DNA from: Cohaesibacter sp.
GTDB lineage: Bacteria; Pseudomonadota; Alphaproteobacteria; Rhizobiales; Cohaesibacteraceae
Reading direction: 5' to 3'
Length of the DNA stretch: 36,514 nt
Assembly (NCBI GenBank): GCA_025800145.1
Contig: JAOXSH010000145.1
Span: 1 to 36,514, forward strand
Made by a program: the position numbers and the translations under genes. Below are positions 25,397-34,358 of this stretch, piece by piece. Numbering within the stretch: position 1 is the first letter of the stretch; each line of letters opens with the position of its first letter. The notes below the pieces were generated by a model. It worked only from the letters and a program-made list of their open reading frames with translations, made no database searches and was not told the origin of the DNA.

Positions 25397-26689
25397 CTAG
25401 ACCTCTTCGCCGCGAGAGGAGAGAATGGTGTCCTCCAGCGTGCGCAGGCCTGTGCGGGTTGCATTGACCATACAAGCCATGTTGCCCGGTGCATGTTGGT
25501 TGGCCAGCATCAATTCATGGGCTTTTGGAATTTGCTCCCATGAAAAGACCTCTGACATGCAAGGATCGACCTGACGATTGATCACCATCTGGTTGGCAGC
25601 CATCGATTGTTTGAGATGGGCAAAGTGCGAGCCCTGCACGCGCTTTTGATGCATCCAGACATAGCGGGCATCCATGGTCAGGTTAAAACCTGTGGTGCCT
25701 GCACAAAAAACAATCATGCCGCCGCGTTTGGTGACAAAGGTTGAGGTTGGGAAGGTGGCTTCGCCAGGATGTTCAAACACCATATCGACATTGTTGCCTT
25801 TGCCGGTGATATCCCAGATGGCCTTGCCGAATTTGCGTACTTCCTTGAACCATTCTTTATAGTCATCGGAATTGACCTTTGGCAGCTGCCCCCAGCAATT
25901 GAAGTCTTTGCGGTTGAGAACGCCGCGCGCCCCAAGGCTCATGACAAAATCGCGTTTTGTCTCATCCGAGATCACGCCAATGGCATTGGCACCTGCTGCT
26001 GCGGCAATTTGGACACCAAAGACGCCAAGACCGCCAGAGGCTCCCCAGATCAGGACATTTTGGCCGGGTTTGAGGTCATGTGGGGCATGGCCAAACAGCA
26101 TACGATAGGCTGTTGCCAGCGTTAGGACATAGCAGGAGCTTTCTTCCCATGTCAGATGTTTGGGCCGTGGCATCAGCTGCTGGGCTTGCACGCGGGAGAA
26201 TTGGGCAAAAGATCCATCAGGGGTTTCATAGCCCCAAATGCGCTGGGTTGGCGAGAACATGGGATCGCCGCCATTGCATTCCTCGTCGTCGCCATCATCC
26301 TGATTGCAATGGATGACAACCTCATCGCCGACTTTCCAGTTTTTCACCTTGCGACCAACGGCCCAGACAATGCCAGAGGCGTCAGAGCCTGCAATATGAT
26401 AGGGATTTTTATGGACATCCAACGGAGAGATAGGCTCGCCAAGGCCTGCCCAAACGCCGTTATAATTGACACCAGCGGCCATATTGAGAACCAGCACTTC
26501 ATGGCTGTCCAGTTCCCATGTTGGCACGACTTCTACCTGAAAGGATTTTTCCGGGGTGCCGTGACGTTCCTTGCGGATCGCCCATGCATACATTTCTTTT
26601 GGAACATGGCCCAGAGGGGGGATCTCGCCCAATTCATAGAGATCCTTCTTCTCGCCGGTTGTCCCTTGAGCAAGGAGTTCTTCAGCCAT
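25397..26689 (-). CDS. ccr: Crotonyl-CoA carboxylase/reductase
   Basis: Key enzyme of the ethylmalonyl-CoA pathway: reductive carboxylation of crotonyl-CoA with NADPH and CO2 to ethylmalonyl-CoA. The 430-residue protein is an MDR-type reductase with the Ccr-specific N-terminus (DLYELGEIPPLGHVPKEMYA), NYNGVWAGLGEPISP, HCNQDDGDDEECNGGDPM, the cofactor loop LIWGASGGLGVFGVQ, and the Ccr insert ISDETKRDFVMSLGARGVLNRKDF. It is full length with a strong AGGAGG ribosome site. It diverges from ecm across 328 bases, so the two pathway genes probably share a control region. Confidence 0.97.
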   Translation of the reverse strand: MAEELLAQGTTGEKKDLYELGEIPPLGHVPKEMYAWAIRKERHGTPEKSFQVEVVPTWELDSHEVLVLNMAAGVNYNGVWAGLGEPISPLDVHKNPYHIAGSDASGIVWAVGRKVKNWKVGDEVVIHCNQDDGDDEECNGGDPMFSPTQRIWGYETPDGSFAQFSRVQAQQLMPRPKHLTWEESSCYVLTLATAYRMLFGHAPHDLKPGQNVLIWGASGGLGVFGVQIAAAAGANAIGVISDETKRDFVMSLGARGVLNRKDFNCWGQLPKVNSDDYKEWFKEVRKFGKAIWDITGKGNNVDMVFEHPGEATFPTSTFVTKRGGMIVFCAGTTGFNLTMDARYVWMHQKRVQGSHFAHLKQSMAANQMVINRQVDPCMSEVFSWEQIPKAHELMLANQHAPGNMACMVNATRTGLRTLEDTILSSRGEEV

Positions 26690-27017
26690 TTTGCTCCTCC
26701 TGATGGTCTTACTCTAAGTTTCAGTCCATCGCATATTGCACCGCAGCAGGGGTTTGGTGCAAGCGACAATTTATAACGCAGTCGCGAAACTATCGTAAAT
26801 TATTTCACGGAATGATATGCTTCTTATTGCCAATTTGCATTTTGCGCATGCGAAGAAGACTATGTCTCATGACTTTGTGCGGTTATATAATTGTATGAAG
26901 AGACAGACGCAGCCTGTGCGCCTTGCCGTGCGCGTTCGATAAGTGATTGAGTGCCGCAAGGGAAGATGTATGACTTTAAAATTGCGTTCAGACATTTTTG
27001 TCGGGAGTTAAGGTGTT
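26690..27017. promoter_or_regulatory. Divergent ccr-ecm control region
   Basis: These 328 bases have no credible gene and must hold the promoters of both ccr (minus) and ecm (plus). It is AT-rich in the middle. A near-palindrome TTGCGCATGCGAA lies at 26842-26854 beside an ATTTGCATTTTGCG stretch and could be an operator, but it matches no consensus I can name securely. Confidence 0.5.
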
Positions 27018-29030
27018 ATGACCACAGCCGGGACCAAGCAAGCCCCCTCTGCCATTGGTGAGAATGGCCAAAGCAAGTCAAAAGATCGGCCATGGATTTT
27101 CCGTACCTATGCGGGGCATTCAACGGCAAAGGATTCCAATGCTTTGTACCGAACGAATCTGTCCAAAGGACAAACAGGTTTGTCGGTGGCTTTCGATTTG
27201 CCGACCCAAACCGGTTATGATCCTGACCATGCTTTGTCACGCGGGGAAGTGGGCAAGGTGGGTGTGCCCATTTCTCATATTGGCGATATGCGTGAATTGT
27301 TTGATCAGATTCCGCTGGAACAAATGAACACATCCATGACAATTAACGCAACGGCGGCCTGGCTTTTGTCGCTTTATATTGCGGTTGCGGATGAACAAGG
27401 CGCGGATCGCTCCAAACTGGCTGGCACCACACAAAATGATTTGATCAAGGAATATCTTTCGCGCGGGACTTATGTGTTTCCCCCTGCGCCAAGCTTGCGT
27501 CTGACCACTGATATTATTGGTTTTACCTATCGCGAAATGCCTAAATTCAATCCGATGAATGTCTGTTCCTATCATTTGCAGGAAGCGGGCGCGACGCCAG
27601 TTCAGGAATTGGCCTATGCCCTGTCCACTGCGATTGCAGTTTTGGATGCGGTGAAGGAAACCGGCGCTGTGTCTGAGGAAGATTTCCCCAAGGCTGTGGG
27701 GCGAATTTCCTTCTTTGTGAATGCGGGTATGCGCTTTGTGACCGAGATTTGCAAAATGCGCGCCTTTGTTGATCTTTGGGACGAAATTTGCCTTGAGCGC
27801 TATGGGGTTAGCGAAGAAAAATATCGCCGTTTTCGCTATGGGGTGCAGGTGAACAGCCTTGGTTTGACCGAGCCTCAGCCGGAAAATAATGTTTATCGTA
27901 TTCTGATTGAAATGCTGGCTGTGGTCTTATCCAAAAAGGCCCGTGCTCGTGCTGTGCAATTACCAGCATGGAATGAAGCTTTGGGCTTGCCGCGCCCGTG
28001 GGACCAGCAATGGTCTTTGCGGATGCAGCAGATTATGGCGTTTGAATCGGATCTTTTGGAATATGGCGATATCTTTGATGGGTCATCGGTGATTGAGGCC
28101 AAGGTTGAAGCCCTAAAAGCGGAAGCGAAAGCGGAAATGGCCCGGATCGAAGAGATGGGCGGGGCGATTTCTGCCATTGAATCGAGCTATATGAAGCAAA
28201 AACTGGTCGAATCCAATGCCAAGCGTTTGGGTGGTATTGAGTCGGGTGACCAAACCCTTGTGGGTGTGAACAAATATATGGAAAGCGAAAGCTCGCCCCT
28301 TTCCGGCGGGGAAGACAGCGGCATTTTAACCGTTGATCCACAGGTTGAAGACAAGGCTGTGGAAAATGTCAAAGCATGGCGCGCCAAGCGCGACGATGAT
28401 GCGGTTCAGTGCTCTCTGGCCGCTTTGCGGACTGCGGCACAATCTGGCGATAATATTATGGAACCGTCCATTGCCTGCGCCAAAGCAGGGGTGACCACCG
28501 GGGAATGGGGTCAGGTTCTGCGTGATGTGTTTGGCGAATATCGCGCACCAACCGGTGTTGGCAAATCAGCTCGTGTGGATGGGGATGATCTGGAAGATGT
28601 ACGCGCCGCGGTGAGCGCAACCTCAGACAAGCTTGGGCGTCGTTTGAAAATTCTGGTCGGTAAACCGGGCCTTGATGGGCATTCCAATGGGGCAGAACAG
28701 ATTGCGGTTCGGGCGCGGGACAGTGGCATGGAAGTTGTCTATCAAGGCATTCGCTTAACGCCGGAACAGATTGTTAATACAGCGCTGGAAGAAGGCGTGC
28801 ATGTGGTCGGCTTGTCCATTCTGTCTGGCTCGCATCTGGCTTTGGTTGGCGATGTGATGGCGCAGATGAAAGAGGCGGAACTGGATGATATTCCGGTGAT
28901 TGTTGGTGGCATTATTCCGCCTGCGGATGAGGAGATCCTGAAAGGCTATGGTGTTGCGGCTGTCTATACGCCAAAAGATTTTCAGCTGAATGAGATTATG
29001 AAAGATATAGCCGAGCTGGTTAGTCAGTAG
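27018..29030 (+). CDS. ecm: Ethylmalonyl-CoA mutase
   Basis: Adenosylcobalamin-dependent rearrangement of (2R)-ethylmalonyl-CoA to methylsuccinyl-CoA. The 670-residue protein has the methylmalonyl-CoA mutase-type barrel (RTYAGHSTAKDSNALYRTNL, GLSVAFDLPTQTGYD, NTSMTINATAAWLL) and a C-terminal B12 domain (about 540-670) with the cofactor-ligand motif GLDGHSNGAEQ and GLSILSGSHLALV. The length and sequence (SLRLTTDIIGF, NVCSYHLQEAGATPVQELA) fit Ecm rather than the larger methylmalonyl-CoA mutase subunit, and the ccr neighbour supports this. A GGGAGTTAAGG ribosome site precedes ATG. The cobalamin adenosyltransferase 17 kb upstream can supply the cofactor. Confidence 0.95.
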   Translation: MTTAGTKQAPSAIGENGQSKSKDRPWIFRTYAGHSTAKDSNALYRTNLSKGQTGLSVAFDLPTQTGYDPDHALSRGEVGKVGVPISHIGDMRELFDQIPLEQMNTSMTINATAAWLLSLYIAVADEQGADRSKLAGTTQNDLIKEYLSRGTYVFPPAPSLRLTTDIIGFTYREMPKFNPMNVCSYHLQEAGATPVQELAYALSTAIAVLDAVKETGAVSEEDFPKAVGRISFFVNAGMRFVTEICKMRAFVDLWDEICLERYGVSEEKYRRFRYGVQVNSLGLTEPQPENNVYRILIEMLAVVLSKKARARAVQLPAWNEALGLPRPWDQQWSLRMQQIMAFESDLLEYGDIFDGSSVIEAKVEALKAEAKAEMARIEEMGGAISAIESSYMKQKLVESNAKRLGGIESGDQTLVGVNKYMESESSPLSGGEDSGILTVDPQVEDKAVENVKAWRAKRDDDAVQCSLAALRTAAQSGDNIMEPSIACAKAGVTTGEWGQVLRDVFGEYRAPTGVGKSARVDGDDLEDVRAAVSATSDKLGRRLKILVGKPGLDGHSNGAEQIAVRARDSGMEVVYQGIRLTPEQIVNTALEEGVHVVGLSILSGSHLALVGDVMAQMKEAELDDIPVIVGGIIPPADEEILKGYGVAAVYTPKDFQLNEIMKDIAELVSQ

Positions 29031-29040
29031 CATCTTTTTT

Positions 29041-29060
29041 CTCAGAACCCGATTTAAAAG
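29041..29060. repeat. Short GATTTAAAAG-type repeat after ecm
   Basis: CTCAGAACCCGATTTAAAAG starts 11 bases after the ecm stop. It is close to the copies at 14557, 14843, 14996 (inverted) and 25373. Confidence 0.45.
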
Positions 29061-29094
29061 CTGATATTTCCTAGTCCTGGTCTTATGATCAGGA

Positions 29095-30192
29095 CTACAG
29101 AGTGTTGCGGATGTGGCTGATGAGGTCTGCGGCCCGAATGGGCCGCTGTTGCCATGCATTGAAGAGAACCAGCTTTTGAGGCGCTTTGTCTGAGGAGGTG
29201 GCAATGAGCGGGATATTGGACCAGCGCTCGTTCTCTCTTATCATGCGGGCCAATGTCCAGCCGTCGATATTGGGCATACGGATATCCATAAAAATCAGAT
29301 CCGGGCGTTTGTGTTCCATCACTTGAAACGCCTGATCAGCATTGATGGCATGATGTACTTTGATATCCATGGCTTTGAGCATTTCACCCAAAATCAGATG
29401 ATTGGTTTTGTTGTCGTCCACCACCAGGATGGATAAATCTGAGAGAGCTTTGGATGGGGGGGTGCCTTTTGATAACAGGGCTTTTTCTTCTTCACAGGGT
29501 GTGAAAGCGGGCATGAGCGGCAGAAAAATTGTGAAGCAAGCACCTGTGGGGCTGTTACGCTTGGCGGTGATCGTGCCGCCCATAACGGTTATGATATTGC
29601 GAGCGCTCCAAAGGCCAAGGCCTGAGCCGCTTTTATCGACTATTTTGCTGCCTCGATGATAGGGCATGAAGAGTTTTTCGGGATCTTCTTGTCCAAAACC
29701 GGTTCCTGTATCGCATAAGGTAAGCTGAAGTTGTTGACTTTGGCTATGCAACTGCGCTGACAAGGTGATGTCTGCTGGCCCGGCATAAGCAAGGGCATTG
29801 TCTAATAGCAGCATGAGCACGCGATGCAATTGGGCTGGGTCCAGAATGATCGGTGGCAGGTCTTTGATTGTCTCATGCAAGGTTAGCGAGAAACTGGCAT
29901 TGCTGCTATGGACCAGCCCCAGTGCTAGCGTGCGAAAATCATGCAGGCAGGTTTGCAGGGAATGACCATCTGTGCAAGGCTGACTCGGCTCGCGCACTCC
30001 GCCATCCATAATCGCAAGGGCGGTGTCGGCGGCCAGATGGATGGCATCAATCAAATGGCTGTCCTGATTGGGATGCTCTGTTTTTTTGATCAGATTGCTC
30101 AGGGAAATGATGGCGGTGATGTGGGTGCGCAAATCATGATGCAGGCTATCTGTTTGCAAGATTTGTGGGGTAATGTCGGATCGCTTTTTCAT
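29095..30192 (-). CDS. Soluble hybrid histidine kinase/response regulator
   Basis: A 365-residue cytoplasmic two-component protein. It begins almost directly with the dimerisation/phospho-acceptor helix HHDLRTHI (His19). The ATP-binding domain shows an N box (LLLDNALAYAG, Asn132), DTGTGFG (161-167) and GSGLGLWSARNI (189-200). A linker follows, then a receiver (253-365) with VVDDNKTN and phospho-Asp303 in FMDIRMP. No sensor or membrane segment is present, so input must come from a partner. The receiver's conserved lysine is replaced by arginine (QQRPI, Arg350), which may alter phosphotransfer. It converges with ecm and diverges from the AEC gene. The target is unknown. Confidence 0.88.
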   Translation of the reverse strand: MKKRSDITPQILQTDSLHHDLRTHITAIISLSNLIKKTEHPNQDSHLIDAIHLAADTALAIMDGGVREPSQPCTDGHSLQTCLHDFRTLALGLVHSSNASFSLTLHETIKDLPPIILDPAQLHRVLMLLLDNALAYAGPADITLSAQLHSQSQQLQLTLCDTGTGFGQEDPEKLFMPYHRGSKIVDKSGSGLGLWSARNIITVMGGTITAKRNSPTGACFTIFLPLMPAFTPCEEEKALLSKGTPPSKALSDLSILVVDDNKTNHLILGEMLKAMDIKVHHAINADQAFQVMEHKRPDLIFMDIRMPNIDGWTLARMIRENERWSNIPLIATSSDKAPQKLVLFNAWQQRPIRAADLISHIRNTL

Positions 30193-30400
30193 TTGTTTGC
30201 CTGCTTGTCAGCCAATAGAACCAAACCCTACCGTGCTCAGCCCGGTTGTCTTATGCTCACGGCCCATGATATATAAGCCACCAGTTGGCGACAATATCGC
30301 CTTGTCTTGGTAAGACTTTCCCCACCTGTCAATTGTCTATATTGGTTTCTCTTTCCTTGCTTTTGGTGTCTACGTTTAGGCGTGGCGAGCTGGTCTTGAT

Positions 30401-31360
30401 ATGCTTGATATCTTTTCTCTGGTATTTCCGATCTTTTTTCTGATTGTGTTGGGATATGGTTTGGGGGCCAGTTCTTTGTTGCCAGAGGGCAGTAGCGCAA
30501 TCCTGTCGAAATTTACTTTCACCATTCCCATTCCCTTGCTGATCTTTCGGGCCCTTGCCAGCAATGATCCATTGGCACAGGCTCCATGGCGCATTTGGCT
30601 TGGCTATTTTTTATGTGTGTTTGTGATTTGGCTGCTTGCCATGTTGATGGTGCGCTGGGGGTTTTCACGCAAAGGGCCTGTTTTAGTGATTGCCGGTGTT
30701 TCGGCTGCTTTTTCCAATACGGTGTTGTTCGGTATTCCGGTTGTATCCGGTGCTTTTGGAGATGAAGGACTGGTGCCGGTGCTGATTTTGCTCTCCATCC
30801 ATTTGCCGGTGATGATGTTGGCAACGGCTATTTTGGTGGAATGGTTTGCCATCAAGGAGGGAGGGCGTGGGCAAGAGGCAATCAAGCTTGATTGGTGGGG
30901 AGTGTGTGTGCGGGTGGTTACCAGCCTTGGCAAAAATCCTATCATATATGGGATTTTCTTGGGTGGTTTTTGGGGGATTTTCACTTTGCCAATCCCGCAT
31001 ATGGTTGGTCTGGTGATTGATTATATTGTGCCTATGGCGCTTCCTTTGGCGTTGATATCAATGGGGATGGGGCTGCGCCATTATGGCTTGCGAGGCAATG
31101 TTGCACCGGGTTTTATCTTGGCTTTGCTGAAGGTTGTAGCCTTTCCGGCGCTTTGTTATTGGGTCTGTTTTTTCCTCTTGCCGCTTGATCCGCTTTGGGC
31201 AGCGGCCATTATATTGGTCTCCTCCAGTCCGACCGGGGTGAATGCCTATTTGTTGGCTGAACAATTTGATGTGGGGCATGGCATTGCGGCCAATTCCATC
31301 ACGCTTTCTGTGATCATGGGTTTTGTGACATTTCCTTTCTGGCTTTGGCTGATCCGTTAG
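30401..31360 (+). CDS. AEC family transporter
   Basis: Auxin-efflux-carrier family permease of the inner membrane, 319 residues, about 10 helices in two five-helix halves. The first starts at IFSLVFPIFFLIVLGYGLG; the second begins after the cytoplasmic loop KEGGRGQEAIKLDWW. It ends with the family motif SSSPTGVNAYLLAEQF and a final helix. Bacterial members carry small carboxylates such as malate or malonate, but the substrate here cannot be told. Its stop overlaps the gluQ stop by a few bases in convergent orientation. Confidence 0.9.
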   Translation: MLDIFSLVFPIFFLIVLGYGLGASSLLPEGSSAILSKFTFTIPIPLLIFRALASNDPLAQAPWRIWLGYFLCVFVIWLLAMLMVRWGFSRKGPVLVIAGVSAAFSNTVLFGIPVVSGAFGDEGLVPVLILLSIHLPVMMLATAILVEWFAIKEGGRGQEAIKLDWWGVCVRVVTSLGKNPIIYGIFLGGFWGIFTLPIPHMVGLVIDYIVPMALPLALISMGMGLRHYGLRGNVAPGFILALLKVVAFPALCYWVCFFLLPLDPLWAAAIILVSSSPTGVNAYLLAEQFDVGHGIAANSITLSVIMGFVTFPFWLWLIR

Positions 31361-32307
31361 GACATAGACCATTTTTTAATTAAGTGGTCCAGCTGGTGCA
31401 AGTTGGGTGCGTCCAATTGGATGGCCGCTTTTATATCATCCAAGCTATGGTTCTGATCTCGAAGGGCTTTCAGACTGATATCCTTGCGGGATTTGGAGAG
31501 TTTTTCGCCCTTCTCATTGTTGAAAAGCTGATGATGGAAATAACGCGGTTCTGGCAAAGCGAACAGATGTTGCAACAATCGATGCAGCCCGGTGGCCCAG
31601 AACAGATCTTGTCCACGCACAATATGAGTGATGTCTTGTATGGCGTCATCCAGTGTGACGGCGAGGTGATAGGAGGTTGGGCAGTCTTTGCGAGACAAAA
31701 TCACATCTCCCCATTGTTGGGGATCCATGTGTCTTTGATTATGAATTGATATCTCTGGGTCGGGATTATATCCAATGTCTGACCATGTGATGGTATGCAG
31801 TTGCGGATATTTCGTCAGCACTTTTGCCATATCAAGCCGCCATGCTGGTGGCATGTTATCTGGCTGATTGGTGGGGTCTTCCTTATGATGCAGCAAATGA
31901 CGGGGATAGAGGGGCGCTCCATCGGGGTCATTGGGCCATGTGTGGTGTGCTGCCTTTTCCTTGTCCTCTTTGGCTTTGAGGACCGCTTTTTTGATGTCGT
32001 TGCGGCTGGCATGAGAGGGATAGATTAAGCCTTTGTCTTTCAGATTTTGCAGTTTCTTGTGATAGGCTGCAAAGCGGCTGGATTGAGAGAGGATTGGCTC
32101 TTCCCATTCCAGCCCAAGCCAGTGCAGATCTTCCAGCATTTGGGTGATGCGCTCTTTTGTGCAGCGGGTGACGTCAATATCTTCCAGACGAATCAAAAAA
32201 CGCCCGTTCATGCGCTTTGCCAGCTCAAAATTGAGAAGGGCGGAATAGGCATGGCCCAGATGGAGCGCCCCATTGGGGCTGGGGGCAAAGCGAAAGACAG
32301 GTTGCAT
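31357..32307 (-). CDS. gluQ: Glutamyl-Q tRNA(Asp) synthetase
   Basis: GluRS catalytic-domain paralogue that attaches glutamate to queuosine in tRNA(Asp). The 316-residue protein has the class I motifs HLGH (16-19, in FAPSPNGALHLGHAYSAL) and KLSKS (in GEKLSKSRKD). It lacks the anticodon-binding C-terminal half of true GluRS, the mark of GluQ. ATG 32307 starts the family-like MQPVFRFAPSP; the frame is open 222 bases further but without similarity and into the divergent gene. It ends convergent with the AEC gene, overlapping by 3 bases. Confidence 0.93.
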   Translation of the reverse strand: MQPVFRFAPSPNGALHLGHAYSALLNFELAKRMNGRFLIRLEDIDVTRCTKERITQMLEDLHWLGLEWEEPILSQSSRFAAYHKKLQNLKDKGLIYPSHASRNDIKKAVLKAKEDKEKAAHHTWPNDPDGAPLYPRHLLHHKEDPTNQPDNMPPAWRLDMAKVLTKYPQLHTITWSDIGYNPDPEISIHNQRHMDPQQWGDVILSRKDCPTSYHLAVTLDDAIQDITHIVRGQDLFWATGLHRLLQHLFALPEPRYFHHQLFNNEKGEKLSKSRKDISLKALRDQNHSLDDIKAAIQLDAPNLHQLDHLIKKWSMS

Positions 32308-32383
32308 GGCATATCGCAGATTTGTTTTGATCTTGTTTGTTGATAGCCTTTGTGATTGAGAACGTAAAGTGGGGACCGGGTGG

Positions 32384-33025
32384 ATGCTTTTGACCTGCCA
32401 GCAGGATCTGGATGAGGCGCTGGAACGTCTTTTGATGCAAGATCGGCGTTTGCTTGCTGTGAGGAAGGTTGCCTCAAGCCCCATTGCTTTGCGCAAGCGT
32501 GAGCAAGGCTTGAAAGGTTTGATTGCCATTGTGCTGGCACAGCAGGTTTCCGTGGCGTCTGCCCGGGCGATTGCCGCGCGGTTTTATGAAGCTTTTCCCG
32601 CTTGCAAGGCGCAGGATCTTGTAGAGAGCGAGGATGAGGGTTTGCGGGCTCTTTCCTTGTCGCGGCCCAAAGTGCGGACTGTCAAGGCGCTTGCAAAGGC
32701 TGTGCTGGATGGGTTTGATTTTAATGCCTTGGCCACAATGCCCGTCGATGAGGCGCATGAGCAGCTTTGTGCCTTGCATGGGGTTGGGCCATGGACGGCG
32801 CAGATTTATCTTTTATTTTGTCTTGGGCATGGGGATGTCTTCCCGGCTGGGGATTTGGCCCTGCAAATTGCGGTTGGCAAGGCGCTTGGGCTTGATGAAA
32901 AACCGGATGCGGTCTTTGTAGCAGAATTGGCAAAAGCACATTGGGCACCAGAACGCAGTGCGGCGGCGCATCTGTTTTGGGCCTATTATCATGCCATCAA
33001 GTCAGGGCGTGACGGGGTCGTTTAA
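32384..33025 (+). CDS. DNA-3-methyladenine glycosylase II (AlkA-type)
   Basis: Base-excision repair enzyme removing alkylated bases such as 3-methyladenine. The 213-residue protein has the HhH-GPD fold: IVLAQQVSVASARAIAARF, then the hairpin LCALHGVGPWTAQIYL and, about 20 residues later, the catalytic aspartate in DVFPAGDLALQ (about residue 157). ATG 32384 is preferred; a GTG at 32369 is in frame. It diverges from gluQ across 76 bases and overlaps the dsbB end by 4 bases. Confidence 0.92.
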   Translation: MLLTCQQDLDEALERLLMQDRRLLAVRKVASSPIALRKREQGLKGLIAIVLAQQVSVASARAIAARFYEAFPACKAQDLVESEDEGLRALSLSRPKVRTVKALAKAVLDGFDFNALATMPVDEAHEQLCALHGVGPWTAQIYLLFCLGHGDVFPAGDLALQIAVGKALGLDEKPDAVFVAELAKAHWAPERSAAAHLFWAYYHAIKSGRDGVV

Positions 33026-33576
33026 AATTTTTTGATACCCAATTTTTCCAGATAGGGCATTGCGCGGTCTTGAGAGGCAAAGGCGGCCAGAAGAGCAATA
33101 GTAGCAAAAGAGCTGGAGGCGAGCACATTCCAGCCCGCGAAAGACAGCCCGAACATGCGCCAGGATGCGGTATTGCAGCTGACAATTTTGGTTTTGTTGA
33201 TTTGGGCGAGAAGATCGCTGGCGCTTTGGGTGATGGCCATGCCGCCGCCACAATCATTGGGCCCCAGCCAGAAATCCCATTCAGCCCCTGCCTGATAGAC
33301 ACCAATACCCGCTCCATAGAGAATGACAGCAGCAAGGGCAATGAAACCCAGCCGAATGAGCAAAGGGAACCAATTTTGCCAAAGAGCCAGCAAAAGCATA
33401 AAGGAGGCTAGCACCATGGCATAATGGGGCTGGCGTTGGGCAAGGCAGAGTTTGCAAGGCACATAGCCGCCAATATATTGAAAGGCAAAGGCCCCGGCCA
33501 ATAAGCCAAGCGCACCCAATAACAAAAGCAGAGCAGCCAGTTTTTGGGTGGTGCCGGTTGTCTGTGTCAGGACCAT
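33022..33576 (-). CDS. dsbB: Disulfide bond formation protein B
   Basis: Inner-membrane quinone-linked oxidase that re-oxidises DsbA. The 184-residue, four-helix protein has the first periplasmic pair in YVPCKLCLAQRQ (CXXC) and a second pair, one cysteine in PNDCGGG and one in IVSCNTASWRMFGLSFAGWN. This second loop is the form usual in alphaproteobacterial DsbB. It lies 51 bases after the YqaA/DedA gene in the same direction, a recurring pair in Hyphomicrobiales. Confidence 0.93.
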   Translation of the reverse strand: MVLTQTTGTTQKLAALLLLLGALGLLAGAFAFQYIGGYVPCKLCLAQRQPHYAMVLASFMLLLALWQNWFPLLIRLGFIALAAVILYGAGIGVYQAGAEWDFWLGPNDCGGGMAITQSASDLLAQINKTKIVSCNTASWRMFGLSFAGWNVLASSSFATIALLAAFASQDRAMPYLEKLGIKKF

Positions 33577-33627
33577 GAAGATGCGCCTCTGTTGCCTTGG
33601 TTTTTTCCTTGCCCGGTCTTTATGACA

Positions 33628-34212
33628 TTATTGCAGCAAATATTTGGCAGCGACAAAACCGCCGATCAATAAAATCATGGCCAGTGTGAAAACAAGGCCC
33701 AAACGCCGTTCTATAAAGTCACGGATTGGCGGGCCAAGCCAAAAGAGGAGTGCGGCGAGAATGAAAAAGCGTGCACCCCTTGCCACAAGGGATGCCAGCG
33801 TGAAGACAAAGAGTGGCAGGCCTGTTGCGCCAGAGGCAATGGTGATGACCTTATAGGGAAAGGGTGTTAAGCCAGCAATGAGGACAATCCAGACGCCCCA
33901 TTCGTTATAGCGACTGGCAAAGTCGGAAAATTTGTCTGCATAGCCATAAAATTGCAGGATTGGCTGCGCAACCTGATCGAATAGAAGTGCACCAATGGCA
34001 TAGCCGAGCAAGCCGCCGAGCACAGAGGTAATGGTGCAAATCAGCGCATAAATCCATGCCTTTTGGCGTTTGGCAATCACCATCGGGATGAGCAATGTGT
34101 CAGGGGGAATGGGGAAGACCGAACTTTCAATGAAAGAGACAGAGCCCAAAGCCCAACTGGCTCTGGGGGACGCTGCCAGAGACATGGTCCAGTCATAGAG
34201 TTTTCTCAGCAT
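33628..34212 (-). CDS. YqaA/DedA family membrane protein
   Basis: SNARE-associated (DedA/VTT) family protein of 194 residues with about five membrane segments. The family signatures are FIESSVFPIPPDTLLIPM near the start, GGLLGYAIGALLFDQ, and the re-entrant GLTPFPYKVITIASGATGLP. DedA-like proteins act in membrane homeostasis and, in some cases, lipid-carrier flipping; the specific role here is not shown. It is first in a two-gene unit with dsbB. Confidence 0.9.
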   Translation of the reverse strand: MLRKLYDWTMSLAASPRASWALGSVSFIESSVFPIPPDTLLIPMVIAKRQKAWIYALICTITSVLGGLLGYAIGALLFDQVAQPILQFYGYADKFSDFASRYNEWGVWIVLIAGLTPFPYKVITIASGATGLPLFVFTLASLVARGARFFILAALLFWLGPPIRDFIERRLGLVFTLAMILLIGGFVAAKYLLQ

Positions 34213-34252
34213 GTTTTCTCTTTTCCTGACAGTGATATGCGTCTGTATTTAT

Positions 34253-34358
34253 CTAGAGCATATTTTTCGAAAAGTGTGTGCGGTTTTCGGACAAAATATG
34301 TTTAGAAACAAAGCCTAGAACATTTTGAATAACGACGTGTTTATTCAAAATGCTCTAG
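34253..34358. repeat. Double palindromic repeat, copy 4 (inverted)
   Basis: Reads CTAGAGCATATTTTTCGAAAAG, then TGTGCGGTTTTCGGACAAAA, then the second palindrome GAACATTTTGAATAA...TTATTCAAAATGCTCTAG. This is the 14886-14992 repeat in the opposite direction, just upstream of the YqaA/DedA gene. Confidence 0.85.
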
